Assembly (NCBI RefSeq): GCF_047495495.1
Contig: NZ_CP179930.1
Span: 1,798,001 to 1,862,000 of the forward strand
DNA from: Zymobacter sp047495495
Lineage (GTDB): Bacteria; Pseudomonadota; Gammaproteobacteria; Pseudomonadales; Halomonadaceae
Length of the DNA stretch: 64,000 nucleotides
Direction of reading: 5' to 3'
The notes beneath the pieces were generated by a model. The model was not told the origin of the DNA, searched no databases, and saw only the letters and a list, made by a program, of their open reading frames with translations. A program made the position numbers and the translations under genes. Each line of letters starts with the position of its first letter. Position 1 is the first letter of the stretch. Positions 9,655-18,802 of the stretch are shown piece after piece.

Positions 9655-10750
9655 TCGACACATAACGGCAGCGCCGTCTCACGTCAACGCCGTATTTCGT
9701 GCCCCGGGCCACGTGTTGAAATATGTTTCATGCATCGGGGCTGCTGCAGCCCTGTGCACCTTGATGTCCCCTTCTCCGGCGCAGGCACGTCCGGGCCAGA
9801 GTTACGGCTACGGCTGCAACGCCACGCTGGATCAGCCTCAAGACATCAAGATGAACCTCGGGCGCATCGTACTGCGCCCCGATATGGCACCGGGTACGGT
9901 CATCAGCTCAAAGCAGTTTCCCATTGCCTATGAATGGGTGGCTGAATGCGCGGGACGAGGCTCAATGATCGGTGTGCTGTCCAGCAACTATTCGGCAAGC
10001 GAGCTGGGCAACAATATCTACAAGACCAATATCCCAGGAATCGGCTTGCGCCTGTATCGTGAAAGCAGAAGTGGGCTGATAAAGACCTATTACCCCCACA
10101 GCATTCCCTATTCAGGACGCTCGACTCTGTATCTGGACCCAGGGTTCTTCAGTGTTGAAGTTATCCGCCTGCCAGGACCAACCGGCGCGGGTACGCTGAA
10201 CCCTGGCCTGTACTCCGTCTACTACGCCAATAACACCGGCCCATCTAAGCCGGTGCTAACCTCGCACGTCTACGGTGACGGTATTACCATCATCAACTCC
10301 ACGTGCTCGATAGATGCGGGTTCACGCGATATCACCGTCGATATGGGCACCGTATCACGCAAGGAATTCACGGGGGTAGGCAGTACCCTCAATGAAAGAA
10401 ACTTCAACATTCGCCTGAACTGCGTTGGTGGTAATGAATCACAGTGGTCTCAGAAACGCGGCGATGTGAGCCTTGCTTTCAGCTACTCGCCCAATTCGAC
10501 GTGGGGCAATCAAGGTGTTATACAACCCGAGCAGGGCCAGAGCGCTGCACAGGGAGTGGGCATTCAGCTACTAACCGACAAGGAGAACATGCCGGTCAAG
10601 AACGGCGACTATGTGTATGCCGGTCGTCTCTCTGCTTTCGCTAATGCCACGATCGATGTCCCCATGAAGGCCCGCTACTATCAGACGGACAACAAGGTAA
10701 GCGGCGGCAGCGTATCGGCACTGGCCACGTTTAACGTTGTATATCAATAA
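9644..10750 (+). CDS. Fimbrial tip adhesin / minor pilin-like protein
   Basis: 368 residues from GTG 9644, overlapping the usher end; GGAGG lies 8 bp upstream. Signal peptide ends near AQA. Two-domain layout typical of tip adhesins: an N-terminal domain (about 45-215, with YGYGCNATLDQP) likely to bind a receptor, and a C-terminal pilin domain (about 220-368) with the STCSIDAG and RLNCVG cysteine pair and the terminal strand TFNVVYQ. The receptor cannot be inferred. Confidence 0.88.
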   Translation: MKSNRHITAAPSHVNAVFRAPGHVLKYVSCIGAAAALCTLMSPSPAQARPGQSYGYGCNATLDQPQDIKMNLGRIVLRPDMAPGTVISSKQFPIAYEWVAECAGRGSMIGVLSSNYSASELGNNIYKTNIPGIGLRLYRESRSGLIKTYYPHSIPYSGRSTLYLDPGFFSVEVIRLPGPTGAGTLNPGLYSVYYANNTGPSKPVLTSHVYGDGITIINSTCSIDAGSRDITVDMGTVSRKEFTGVGSTLNERNFNIRLNCVGGNESQWSQKRGDVSLAFSYSPNSTWGNQGVIQPEQGQSAAQGVGIQLLTDKENMPVKNGDYVYAGRLSAFANATIDVPMKARYYQTDNKVSGGSVSALATFNVVYQ

Positions 10751-11321
10751 GCACGTGCAACCCCTGGAAGCCTATATGGCATTAATAAAGGCGCTATGGG
10801 CATCCAGGGCTTCTTTTTTTAATCTTTCACTATCCTGCTACCGATGATTTTTTCTACCGTAATGAATCATCACGTACAGGCCTCTCTTTCTATATCCCCT
10901 TTCGGAAACCCAATAGTAAGGCCACCGGCGATTACTATCATGGCGGTTATGCCGCATTTCTCTCCGTATTCAAATAACCCACACGGCAGGAATGACACGA
11001 ATACAGTCGGCAGAATTACACCTTAATACAGGTGCGACATTGTTACCCTATTGCCGCTAATTCCCTACAAAATGCCCAAGAATATACCTGTATACATATC
11101 TATATTTCTAAATTTCCACACTTTCTAAAGGGTGACGAGCAGTAACCCTTTACATACCTCACATCTTCGATATGCTCTGCGGCCGCATGGCAACCTGTTG
11201 TTTTGAAGTCACTTATTGATACGCCGCGCAACGTTACGCAATGTAACATTAATATAAAGTTAGCCTAGCGATCGCCGTTACAACCTGCTCATCCCCTACA
11301 TTATCAACGGCGTGCAATGTT
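10751..11321. other. Intergenic region: fimbrial terminator and chemoreceptor promoter region
   Basis: About 570 bp. At about 10757-10820 a long-loop hairpin (CCCTGGA paired with TCCAGGG, also GAAGCC with GGCTTC) ends in a run of seven T, a good terminator for the fimbrial operon. The remainder is AT-rich with several short ORFs but no ribosome sites or recognisable protein; it should contain the promoter of the chemoreceptor gene. Confidence 0.6.
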
Positions 11322-13013
11322 ATGAAAAACATCAGACTCAGCCACTTAATCGGTGTAGCCCTCTCCGTTATCCTGCTCCTGTTTATCGGTATGGTTACGC
11401 TCTCCATCTCCAACTTCAGCAATCTCAACGAGTCTCGCAAAGCAAGCGAGTACGAGTCGGATATGCTTCAGCAGCTCACCGAGGGCGTATCGCAGCTGCG
11501 CTACTCTCGCGGCATGATCTCAAGAGCAGACGCCTCCTTGCGCCGAGGCGACAAGGTCGCTTTCGAACGCGACTATCAGTTCGCCAATGATGCGCTTCAC
11601 ACCTACGAACAGAAGATTGAGGTCTATCTTGGCCGAGCGCAACGTAGCGCAGAAGCCGCCACGCTTGATGAAGCCATGATGCAGACCTTCAACGAGTATG
11701 TGGAAAACGTCATCAATCAAGGACTGCTGGCAGCACGCAGTGGCGACGAAAATCTGATGACGAAGGTGTCTGAAAGCGAAAATGCCATCAACAAACGCGC
11801 TGAAGTCGCGTTCATCAAGGTCATGGACTACCGCAACAGAATGGTCCAAGAACGCAATGATCATGTGAATTCGCAGATCAACCATGCGCTGTTCATCACA
11901 ATTTCCGCGTTGGTACTGGCCGCTATCATCGTCGGTCTGATCTATTTCATCTTCCGCCGCTCCGTGCTGTCTCCACTGCTACGTGCACGTCAGCACTTCG
12001 AGCGTATCGCTGAAGGTAATCTTGCCGCGCCTATTGAGGATATGGGCAAGAACGAGATCGGTGCTCTCTTCCATACGCTTAAGAATATGCAGGAAGAACT
12101 GAAGGTCATCGTTGCTCGCGTTCGTGACGGTGGTTTGGTCATTCTTGACGGTGCTCGTGAAATCGCACGAGGCAACACCGACCTGTCCAGCCGCACCGAA
12201 CAGCAAGCCGCCGCGCTTGAAGAAACGGCGTCCAGCATCGAAGAGTTCACCTCAACGGTGCGCCAGAACGCGTCCAATGCAGATAGAGCGCGAGAAATCA
12301 CGCGAGAGGCCTCATGCATCACGGAACGAGGCGGCAAAGAAATGCAGGATGTGGTCAGCAGCATGAAAGAGATTTCAGCGACCGCAAACGAAATTTTCTC
12401 CATCATTGAGCTGATTGACGGCATTGCCTTCCAGACCAATATCCTCGCACTGAACGCTTCCGTAGAAGCCGCACGTGCAGGCGAACATGGACGTGGCTTT
12501 GCGGTGGTCGCTGGCGAAGTACGCAGTCTGGCGAACCGCTCGGCCAATGCGTCTGGCGAGATCAAAGGATTAATCGAAAGCGTCAGCAAACGCATTCATC
12601 AGGGCAGCGATGTTGCTACCCATGCAGGCAAGACCATCCAGGATGCCGTAGTGCGCATTCGTGAAGCCGACCAGTTTGTCGATGAAATCGCCACGGCGTC
12701 CATTGAGCAGCGCCAAGGCATCGAACAAATCAACACGGCCATCACAGAAATGGATGCGGTGACCCAGCAGAACGCAGCACTGGTAGAAGAATCTGCCGCA
12801 TCGGCCACCTCTCTCGAAGGTCAGTCCAACAATCTTGTGGCTCTGGTAGAACGCTTCAACGTAGGCAGCCAGTCTTCTCGTCGCCACAGCAGCGCTCCCA
12901 CAGCAGGCACATCAAGTACTCGCGCGCAGCCGACCAACACTCGAAAAGAACGCACCGTATCGGTGTCATCACGCCCCGATGCTTCACAGAGCGATGATTG
13001 GGAAACGTTCTGA
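11322..13013 (+). CDS. Methyl-accepting chemotaxis protein (Tar/Tsr type)
   Basis: 563-residue transmembrane chemoreceptor: TM1 about 8-29, periplasmic four-helix-bundle ligand domain 30-187, TM2 188-211, HAMP about 212-265, and a kinase-control coiled coil with the invariant hairpin tip (IDGIAFQTNILALNAS, AARAGEHGRGFAVVAGEVR; about 364-410). The C-terminus DDWETF is the NWETF-like pentapeptide that tethers CheR/CheB, so this is a high-abundance-type receptor. The periplasmic ligand is unknown. No other che genes are nearby. Confidence 0.95.
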   Translation: MKNIRLSHLIGVALSVILLLFIGMVTLSISNFSNLNESRKASEYESDMLQQLTEGVSQLRYSRGMISRADASLRRGDKVAFERDYQFANDALHTYEQKIEVYLGRAQRSAEAATLDEAMMQTFNEYVENVINQGLLAARSGDENLMTKVSESENAINKRAEVAFIKVMDYRNRMVQERNDHVNSQINHALFITISALVLAAIIVGLIYFIFRRSVLSPLLRARQHFERIAEGNLAAPIEDMGKNEIGALFHTLKNMQEELKVIVARVRDGGLVILDGAREIARGNTDLSSRTEQQAAALEETASSIEEFTSTVRQNASNADRAREITREASCITERGGKEMQDVVSSMKEISATANEIFSIIELIDGIAFQTNILALNASVEAARAGEHGRGFAVVAGEVRSLANRSANASGEIKGLIESVSKRIHQGSDVATHAGKTIQDAVVRIREADQFVDEIATASIEQRQGIEQINTAITEMDAVTQQNAALVEESAASATSLEGQSNNLVALVERFNVGSQSSRRHSSAPTAGTSSTRAQPTNTRKERTVSVSSRPDASQSDDWETF

Positions 13014-13038
13014 TCCATATCCGTAAATGAAAGGCACT

Positions 13039-13069
13039 AAAAAAGCCGCCCCGAAGGGCGGCTTTTTTT
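13039..13069. terminator. Bidirectional intrinsic terminator
   Basis: GCCGCCC-CGAA-GGGCGGC hairpin with an A run before and a T run after. It lies between the chemoreceptor (plus) and the SDR gene (minus) and can serve both. Confidence 0.9.
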
Positions 13070-13088
13070 GATGCATCACACAGAACAA

Positions 13089-13844
13089 TCAGACGATTTT
13101 CGGCTGACCGTTGGATGCAGTAGCCCCACCATCGGTAGCGATGTTAGCGCCGTTGATGAAACTTGCGAGCGGGCTGGACAGGAAGACGATAACGTTTGCG
13201 ATCTCTTCCGGTTCAGCAGCACGACCCAGTGCGATACGTTCGTTGAACTTGTCACGAACTTCCTGCGGCCAACCATTGGTCATGTTGGTTTTGATCAGAC
13301 TCGGGCATACCGCGTTGATGCGTACGCCTTCGCCACCGTGGTCAAGCGCCATAGCACGTGTCAGGTTGACAACGGCACCTTTGGCCGCGCAGTAGAACGC
13401 AGCACCCCAGTCACCGCCCAGACCAGAAACGGAAGCCGTATTGACGATGTTGCCTTTACTTTTCAGCAGGTACGGCATAGCGAATTTGGAGCAGAACACA
13501 ACGCCGTCGATATCGACACCAGCGATCTTGCGCCAATCTTCAATAGTGCAGTCCAGCACAGTGCCCGGAACGTGTACACCTGCGTTATTGACCAGCACGT
13601 CGATGCGACCATAGCGTTTTGCGATGTCATCCATCATCGCTTTGACAGCGTCGGGATTGGATACGTCGATATGAACGGCTTCGGCACGGTCACGGCCCAA
13701 AGACTCTGCCACTTTGTCAGCAGATTTATCGTCCCAGTCCGCAAGGATGACACGAGCACCGCATTCAACATAACGACGCGCGGTGGCTGCACCCACACCG
13801 TTGCCACCGCCAGTAACGATAACGACTTTATCTTTAAGATCCAT
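13089..13844 (-). CDS. Short-chain dehydrogenase/reductase (SDR)
   Basis: 251-residue classical SDR. Rossmann motif TGGGNGVGAAT (about 11-21), NNAG (about 86-89), Ser in NTASVSG (about 138) and catalytic Tyr-x3-Lys in FYCAAKGA (about 151-155). Asp in ADWDD after strand 2 favours NAD(H) over NADP(H). The substrate is not fixed by sequence; relatives include acetoin/butanediol and cyclic alcohol dehydrogenases. Monocistronic, with its terminator at 13039-13069. Confidence 0.9.
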   Translation of the reverse strand: MDLKDKVVIVTGGGNGVGAATARRYVECGARVILADWDDKSADKVAESLGRDRAEAVHIDVSNPDAVKAMMDDIAKRYGRIDVLVNNAGVHVPGTVLDCTIEDWRKIAGVDIDGVVFCSKFAMPYLLKSKGNIVNTASVSGLGGDWGAAFYCAAKGAVVNLTRAMALDHGGEGVRINAVCPSLIKTNMTNGWPQEVRDKFNERIALGRAAEPEEIANVIVFLSSPLASFINGANIATDGGATASNGQPKIV

Positions 13845-14266
13845 TGTTGTAGGCCTTTAGTCTAGTAATTAAGTATGTCTATTCTCTTTCGTTAAGAACC
13901 GAGAATCCCTGTAGAGTTCAATTACAATACTATCCTACTACGCTAAAAGAACAAGTATTACCGTCAAGGAACAATCTAATATACTAATCGGAAATTAAAA
14001 ATAACCACATATAACAGTAAATCATAAAAAATTTCCGTATAAGTTTAATGATCCTTTAAGGACTATGCTGTTGTTTTGTCATCATATAGCCTAATTATCA
14101 CCTTATTTAGCCGCTTTTAGCTGCAAGATTTGTCTTTCTTACTGTTCAAGTGAGTTTTAACAAGGCCGATATAGCCAACTGTGCTTGTGCACCTTTGGCA
14201 CGCCTTCGCCCCAGAGCTGGCCCCCGGTGCATCCCTTCTCATTCTTGTCCTGAGGTCACTTACCCC
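13845..14266. other. Intergenic region between SDR and lipoprotein genes
   Basis: About 420 bp with an AT-rich centre (13920-14060). It must hold divergent promoters. The lipoprotein frame is open back to 14150, but the added peptide has no signal-peptide character, so I leave it as noncoding. No repeats or hairpins stand out. Confidence 0.5.
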
Positions 14267-14866
14267 ATGTCATTCTCGACCAAAGCAACTGCACTAGCGG
14301 GCCTATCCCTGCTGATGGCCCTGTCTGGCTGCTCCTCCGCTCCACTGAAAGGCTGGACCACGGAAAAGAGCGTCGACTCGTTCTATGGCAACACAGCATG
14401 CAATATCCGTTACCTAGATCCTTACCGTAATCCCGAGCTGAGCATGGGAACTCGGTACTATCCCTTCATTATTCGTACTGCGGATGGAAAAATGCTGTTC
14501 GGCATCGAAAACAACAAGAACGAGCCCGTCGGTGACGTTCTGGTAAAAATCGACAGCAACCCCCCTATCCGCATCAGTCAGTCGGAAACAGAAGTGCAGG
14601 AAGGCGTGTCCTACCAAATGCCGCTGGCCGCTGCGCGACAGAATGCCGATACGCAAGAGCTGCTTCGCTACGCCCGAGTACTGCAAAGCCCCATTACCAC
14701 GGCTTCGGAAGAGAGCTCTCGCCGCATCATCAACCAGATCCGTATCGGTGATGTATTGCGCATCCGCGTTATCGGTCTGGGCGTCAATGGATCATCCAGC
14801 ATCGCCGAGGGCGAGTACCCCATTGATACCAATCTGATTCGCTCCTATGGACGCTGCGGTCTGTGA
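14267..14866 (+). CDS. Predicted lipoprotein of unknown function
   Basis: 199 residues from ATG 14267. Signal peptide with lipobox LSGC (MSFSTKATALAGLSLLMALSGC), so the Cys near position 22 is probably lipidated. I do not recognise the mature domain. GAGG lies upstream. The chosen start places a proper signal peptide at the N-terminus; the longer frame from 14150 would bury it. Confidence 0.8.
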   Translation: MSFSTKATALAGLSLLMALSGCSSAPLKGWTTEKSVDSFYGNTACNIRYLDPYRNPELSMGTRYYPFIIRTADGKMLFGIENNKNEPVGDVLVKIDSNPPIRISQSETEVQEGVSYQMPLAAARQNADTQELLRYARVLQSPITTASEESSRRIINQIRIGDVLRIRVIGLGVNGSSSIAEGEYPIDTNLIRSYGRCGL

Positions 14867-14956
14867 TACCCAAAGGGGTTGCCAAAGCGCGGTCAAATCG
14901 CCATAATGCGGTTCGCGTCACAGGTCGCTAGTCATTATCGGCCTGTCTGAGCTGCC

Positions 14957-15040
14957 GCCGAGCTGGTGGAATTGGTAGACACGCAGGTTTTAGGTACCTG
15001 TGCCTATGGTGTGTGGGTTCGAGTCCCACGCTCGGCACCA
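14957..15040 (+). tRNA. leuW-like: tRNA-Leu (anticodon UAG)
   Basis: 84 nt including encoded CCA. Acceptor stem GCCGAGC/GCTCGGC, discriminator A, D-arm GGTGGAATTGGTAGAC, anticodon stem CAGGT/ACCTG with loop TTTAGGT (anticodon TAG), a short class-II variable arm and T-loop GTTCGAGTCCC. Its 3' end is the integration site of element A and is repeated at 40258-40278. Confidence 0.95.
15020..15040 (+). repeat. attL: Left attachment site of element A (tRNA 3' end)
   Basis: 21 bp from the tRNA T-loop to the CCA end, running CGAGTCCCAC... to ...GGCACCA, identical to 40258-40278. Sequences on either side of the two copies differ, which fixes the length of the repeat. Confidence 0.9.
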
Positions 15041-15045
15041 ATACG

Positions 15046-15083
15046 AAAAAAGCCCCGTAAATCAACAGTTTACGGGGCTTTTC
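15046..15083 (+). terminator. Intrinsic terminator just downstream of tRNA-Leu
   Basis: 11-bp stem AGCCCCGTAAA with its complement, 7-nt loop, A run before and TTTT after. It now ends the tRNA transcript but belongs to element A sequence by position. Confidence 0.85.
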
Positions 15084-15092
15084 TTGTTCGGC

Positions 15093-15144
15093 TTTGTAGC
15101 AATGTTTTGTAGCAAAATATGTAGCAGTTTTTGTAGCAAAACAG
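15093..15144 (+). repeat. Left cluster of TGTAGCAAAA repeats (candidate integrase arm sites)
   Basis: Four copies of a TTTGTAGCA core (15093-15102, 15105-15117, about 15118-15129, 15128-15144), 50-100 bp inside the left att. The last, TTTTTGTAGCAAAACAG, recurs exactly at 40190-40206 inside the right end. I infer arm-type binding sites for the element A integrase. Confidence 0.7.
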
Positions 15145-15349
15145 TTTGTCCAACTTCCCCTCCTTTCTTTTTTATTACACATTCCTCCAACACCTCCCTC
15201 CCCTTTCTTTTTCAAACAAGCCTACATGCTATTTGTCCACATAACATGCACCTTCGTACAGCTCTTTATCTGGTGACAACAGCACTACGGTGTTGCAAAA
15301 TTGTAGGGGCTGGTTTGCACACAAATTCGAGTAAAAGAGTGGGGATTTT

Positions 15350-15961
15350 ATGATTGAATGCACGTTGGATTACGGAAGTGTTTCAGCAGACGGACAAAAA
15401 CTAAAATTAGTGTGTCATGGTATTGGCACCTTTGACGTTGTGACTGGCATGTATGCTTTCGAGAATGACCCTCACTGCTCAGATCGCACAAATGCTCCTA
15501 TTCCTGTAGGCACGTACTATATTGTCGAAAGGGAAGCAGGATCATTGAGAAACCGGTTTAATAACTGGTCTTTAGAGACATACAGAAATATTATAAAAGG
15601 GATTACAAATGAAAAAAGCAACTGGTTTTCTCTAATTAGCGCAAAAACATTAAGTAATTCCATTACTGTTAATGGTCATGAACGTGGTGGTTTGAAACTA
15701 CATCCTTTAAATTCTGATGGTTCAGGATACTCTGATGGCTGTGTCACACTATACAGCTATAATGAATACCTGAGTCTAAGAAGAGAGATATTGAAACAAA
15801 GCACGTCAATGTTAAATCTGAGAAATGGGTCTTCCGTTAAATGTTATGGAACCATAAGAGTCATTGGTAATCCTGATAGCTTTAACTGCTCAGTGAATGT
15901 AGACAGCACTGGCACAATAACATCTAGAAATGTTAGCAAAGCCAAAGGAAGCTATAGATGA
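15350..15961 (+). CDS. tlde1/DUF2778-type L,D-transpeptidase-fold effector
   Basis: 203 residues. The middle carries His in GGLKLHPLNSDGS and the SDGC motif in GYSDGCVTLY, the His/Ser-x-Gly-Cys signature of the DUF2778 (tlde1) family, which acts on peptidoglycan tetrapeptides in the periplasm of rival cells. There is no N-terminal signal peptide, as expected for a protein delivered by another system. The stop overlaps the next gene (ATGA), fitting a toxin-immunity pair. No type VI secretion genes are in the window. It is the first gene inside element A. Confidence 0.72.
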   Translation: MIECTLDYGSVSADGQKLKLVCHGIGTFDVVTGMYAFENDPHCSDRTNAPIPVGTYYIVEREAGSLRNRFNNWSLETYRNIIKGITNEKSNWFSLISAKTLSNSITVNGHERGGLKLHPLNSDGSGYSDGCVTLYSYNEYLSLRREILKQSTSMLNLRNGSSVKCYGTIRVIGNPDSFNCSVNVDSTGTITSRNVSKAKGSYR

Positions 15962-16221
15962 AGCTGGTTTTTAAATTTTTGATTGTGGTAATACTAGCGC
16001 TATTGCTAACAAGATTCGTCATTCCACATCAGCCTTTTCTTATGTTTTTCGCTGATAATTTACTGTATAGAGATTTTATGCAGAAAATGTCAGGAGATAA
16101 TGCAGAGAATTTGGTAGAATTTTTAGCGATATCTTCTGAGCTTTTGGCATCTATGTTTTTTAGCATAGTTATATTAAAAACTTTCCGAAGAACATTTAAT
16201 TTTTTAAAAAAAACCATATGA
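15958..16221 (+). CDS. Small membrane protein, candidate immunity to the tlde1-type effector
   Basis: 87 residues, overlapping the effector gene by 4 bp. TM about 4-22 (LVFKFLIVVILALLL) and a second hydrophobic segment about 60-78 (ELLASMFFSIVILKTF), with about 35 residues between that could face the periplasm, where the effector would act. Immunity is inferred from translational coupling and location only. Confidence 0.55.
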   Translation: MKLVFKFLIVVILALLLTRFVIPHQPFLMFFADNLLYRDFMQKMSGDNAENLVEFLAISSELLASMFFSIVILKTFRRTFNFLKKTI

Positions 16222-16236
16222 TGAGTTAATAACTTC

Positions 16237-17106
16237 ATGACAAATTACATTCTTGATAAATCTTTTCTTTTAGGCCACTCGGCGAATGAAATAAAAGAAA
16301 CGGAAAATTTAATATTATGCCCAGCTCTCTTGTATGAAGTAATAAAAGAAACAAAAAAGGAAGCCAAGACAAATCGCCAAAAAAACAAAAAAGACAAAAA
16401 TATAAAAGCATTAGAAAAATTATGTCAAAGGGGAAATTATCAGATGTGCAAAAGTATAAGGAAAATACTTAAATTTGAAATGTCACACCTTGAACCCATT
16501 AGAAAAGATAAATTAATGAGCTCTTTAGTAATAAAAAATAAAGAGAAATTTTATACCAGCTTAAAAATTAATAACGCAATTAAAGACGAAGAAACGCATG
16601 TTCGAACATTAGCTTGTTTTGCTATTGGAATAGCTTCAGATGAAAGTCTTTCAAGTATATTTGGGAAAAAAGTAAGCGAAATTGATAATATTTCAATAGA
16701 TGATATTTCACCTCAAAAAATAAATCAATGTTTTAAGTATATTTGTGATAACAATCGAATAAGTCCAAACAAATGTTTATTTATTGATGAAAACTGGGGT
16801 AGTTATTTTTATTGCAAGGCACTTATAACTTTAGCATTATACATCCGAAGAAAATATTCCAAAAACATAAGCGAAATAAAAAATTTATCTAAGGATATCA
16901 GTATAATTATAAAAAAACATACCTCAAATTTTTGTCTAAATAAGACAGCAATGGCTCCATTAAAAAAAATAAAAATTTACAATAGTATTGTGCACGATAT
17001 GTTAGATCACTTATATTTAATTTATGCTGGATTGATAGGGGGAATAAAAACAGAAGACACAAACATTAAAGAGACAGCAGTAGCTTGGAGGCTATCATTA
17101 GAATAA
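16237..17106 (+). CDS. Uncharacterised protein, possible PIN-like N-terminus
   Basis: 289 residues, AT-rich codons, 15 bp after the previous gene and probably in its operon. The N-terminus (YILDKSFLLG, then LILCPALLYEVIKE) resembles the first Asp strand and following helix of PIN-domain nucleases, and further acidic residues occur (DEETH, about 117-121), but I cannot trace a full active site. The Lys-rich basic stretch (about 43-62) could bind nucleic acid. Otherwise unrecognised. Confidence 0.6.
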   Translation: MTNYILDKSFLLGHSANEIKETENLILCPALLYEVIKETKKEAKTNRQKNKKDKNIKALEKLCQRGNYQMCKSIRKILKFEMSHLEPIRKDKLMSSLVIKNKEKFYTSLKINNAIKDEETHVRTLACFAIGIASDESLSSIFGKKVSEIDNISIDDISPQKINQCFKYICDNNRISPNKCLFIDENWGSYFYCKALITLALYIRRKYSKNISEIKNLSKDISIIIKKHTSNFCLNKTAMAPLKKIKIYNSIVHDMLDHLYLIYAGLIGGIKTEDTNIKETAVAWRLSLE

Positions 17107-17112
17107 TATAAA

Positions 17113-17155
17113 GCCCCCTCAAAAGTTGGGCTTACTTTGTCCAACTTTTGGGGGC
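17113..17155 (+). terminator. Long-stem hairpin between convergent genes
   Basis: GCCCCCTCAAAAGTTGG pairs with CCAACTTTTGGGGGC (15 bp, 2-nt bulge). There is no T tract, but it lies between the ends of convergent genes, so termination is likely. Confidence 0.6.
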
Positions 17156-17207
17156 AGTTCGCAACGGTAGTTTGTCATTATTTATTTCAACTAGTGCAAC
17201 CAACGCC

Positions 17208-17468
17208 CTAGCCTTTGTTCTCCATAGCAATTTCTGCTCTTTGAATAAGAGTAGAAATACTTACATCTAGTCGCACACAAATCTTCTCAAGCACATCAAT
17301 CGTGATGTTTCTCTCCCCTCTCTCTATCCCTCCAAGATACGTTCTATGTATCTCAAGGTGGTCGGCAAATTCATCTTGAGGACAACCAAGACGCTTACGT
17401 TCTTCACGTATTACAGCACCTAAGGCCTTACGAAACGGGGTTTTGCGATCTGCTAGTGTCTTTTTCAT
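17208..17468 (-). CDS. XRE-family helix-turn-helix regulator
   Basis: 86 residues. Helix-turn-helix about residues 15-70: FRKALGAVIREERKRL, CPQDEFADHLEIHRTYLGGIERGERN and VLEKICVRLDVSISTLI are classic Cro/C1-type helices. It is divergent from the outer-membrane protein operon at 17575 and may repress it. ATG 17468 is preferred; a GTG two codons upstream is also possible. Confidence 0.85.
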   Translation of the reverse strand: MKKTLADRKTPFRKALGAVIREERKRLGCPQDEFADHLEIHRTYLGGIERGERNITIDVLEKICVRLDVSISTLIQRAEIAMENKG

Positions 17469-17574
17469 TGACACAGCAGAACGTCATACCTAAGATTTTG
17501 CGACAGACTATGAGTATCATTTTTCCATGAGAAATGGCAGTCGTGGTTTTTCGCAAAAATTAGGGATGTTATGC

Positions 17575-18276
17575 ATGAAAACTAAGCTTCTTACAGCTGT
17601 TGCCGTCGCTTGCTCTGCTACTGCCGTACCTGCCTTTGCCCAAAATGTTACGGATCTGGGGGCTGTAACTACAGTTGGTGCATCAAGTGCACATGACAAA
17701 GTGGTTACAGAAAGAATTCACAAGCCAACTACATACGGTATGTTTGTGGATCATGGCAACAAAATGACTGCGCCCTCCGGTGTTATCTACAGCTTTGGGG
17801 CTGATTTTAATCGCGGAAAAGTCGACGGTCTGAAATACAGCAACATCGGTATATATGGACAAGTAGGTTATCGTGTATCAGTTGCAGACAATGTTTCTGT
17901 TGATGCTTTAGGTGGACTTGGACATAGCAAATTTATATTTAAAACAAACATTGGTGACGGAATCTATAAAACACCTAGTGTAAAAGCTGGAATAGGTGCT
18001 AATTACTTTGCATCACAAGATACCTCATTGAGAGCAGAAGCAGGCTATGCCTATAATTTTGACGGAACTTTAAATGACAAATCTCTTAATAAAAATTATG
18101 ACCTGAAAGGTGCTGGTAATCCCTATGTAGAACTAAGCATTTTAAATACATCTACTGGTCTTCCAGTTTTTGCCTCTATTTATCATACCAAATCAACTTA
18201 TAAATTCGATTATAAAGAATCCACCGCAAAAGATTCTCAATCAATCACTGGTTTAAAAGTTGGCTTAGCATTTTAA
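17575..18276 (+). CDS. Outer-membrane beta-barrel protein
   Basis: 233 residues from ATG 17575, with a signal peptide ending AFAQ. Alternating hydrophobic strands (GVIYSFGADFNRG, YSNIGIYGQVGYRVSVADNVSVDALGGLGHSKF, SLRAEAGYAYNF) and a C-terminal Phe (GLKVGLAF) are typical of small 8-stranded outer-membrane barrels of the Ail/opacity type. The frame extends 16 codons upstream, but the signal peptide fixes the start. It heads a four-gene envelope operon in element A. Confidence 0.75.
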   Translation: MKTKLLTAVAVACSATAVPAFAQNVTDLGAVTTVGASSAHDKVVTERIHKPTTYGMFVDHGNKMTAPSGVIYSFGADFNRGKVDGLKYSNIGIYGQVGYRVSVADNVSVDALGGLGHSKFIFKTNIGDGIYKTPSVKAGIGANYFASQDTSLRAEAGYAYNFDGTLNDKSLNKNYDLKGAGNPYVELSILNTSTGLPVFASIYHTKSTYKFDYKESTAKDSQSITGLKVGLAF

Positions 18277-18298
18277 TATTCTAAAATAGGGATTGATT

Positions 18299-18784
18299 AT
18301 GAAGAAGATTATAGCTGTAGGCATTATTGCAATGTCATTGGTTTCTGGCTGTGCCACTGTTGTTAACGGCCCGAGACAAGACATGCGCATTGATACAAAA
18401 GATGCCAAGGGTAAGCTAATAACTACCTCTGTTTGCTACCTGAACGATGAAACTGAAGGTCATAAAGCCGGAGAAAAATTCAAAACTAGCGGGTCATTCA
18501 ATACGATGAGGGTCACTTGTCGTGATAAAAGCCAGCCGTTGCCAGCAAAAGCAATTTTGACCTCGTCTTTTGACTATTGGATGTTCGGCAACATCTTCAT
18601 CGGTGGTGGCTTGGGCACGATCGTTGACGTAGCAACGGGCGCAGGTTGGCCATATCCAGAATGGGTTCAGCTGGTTTACGGCCAAGATCTCATATTTGAT
18701 CGCACATACGGCACTGGTAAGAATGCTCCGGTTGAGCCGTCTACTCGCATAACAGATTCGGCTTTTAATAGCTATGCCCACTAA
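18299..18784 (+). CDS. Predicted lipoprotein
   Basis: 161 residues. Signal peptide and lipobox VSGC, then ATVVNGPRQDM; C-A-T-x-x-x-G after the lipidated Cys is common in small phage and plasmid lipoproteins. A hydrophobic Gly-rich segment (WMFGNIFIGGGLGTIVDVATGAG; about 95-117) may be a membrane anchor. Function unknown. Second gene of the envelope operon, 22 bp after the barrel gene. Confidence 0.75.
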   Translation: MKKIIAVGIIAMSLVSGCATVVNGPRQDMRIDTKDAKGKLITTSVCYLNDETEGHKAGEKFKTSGSFNTMRVTCRDKSQPLPAKAILTSSFDYWMFGNIFIGGGLGTIVDVATGAGWPYPEWVQLVYGQDLIFDRTYGTGKNAPVEPSTRITDSAFNSYAH

Positions 18785-18802
18785 ATATGGAAGCGCGCTT
18801 TT

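Noticed and set aside
10844..11026. 60-codon ORF in the intergenic region
   Set aside because: No ribosome site or coding character; the region is AT-rich leader.
11520..12595. Minus-strand ORFs of 121-201 codons
   Set aside because: Antisense to the chemoreceptor gene; no protein character.
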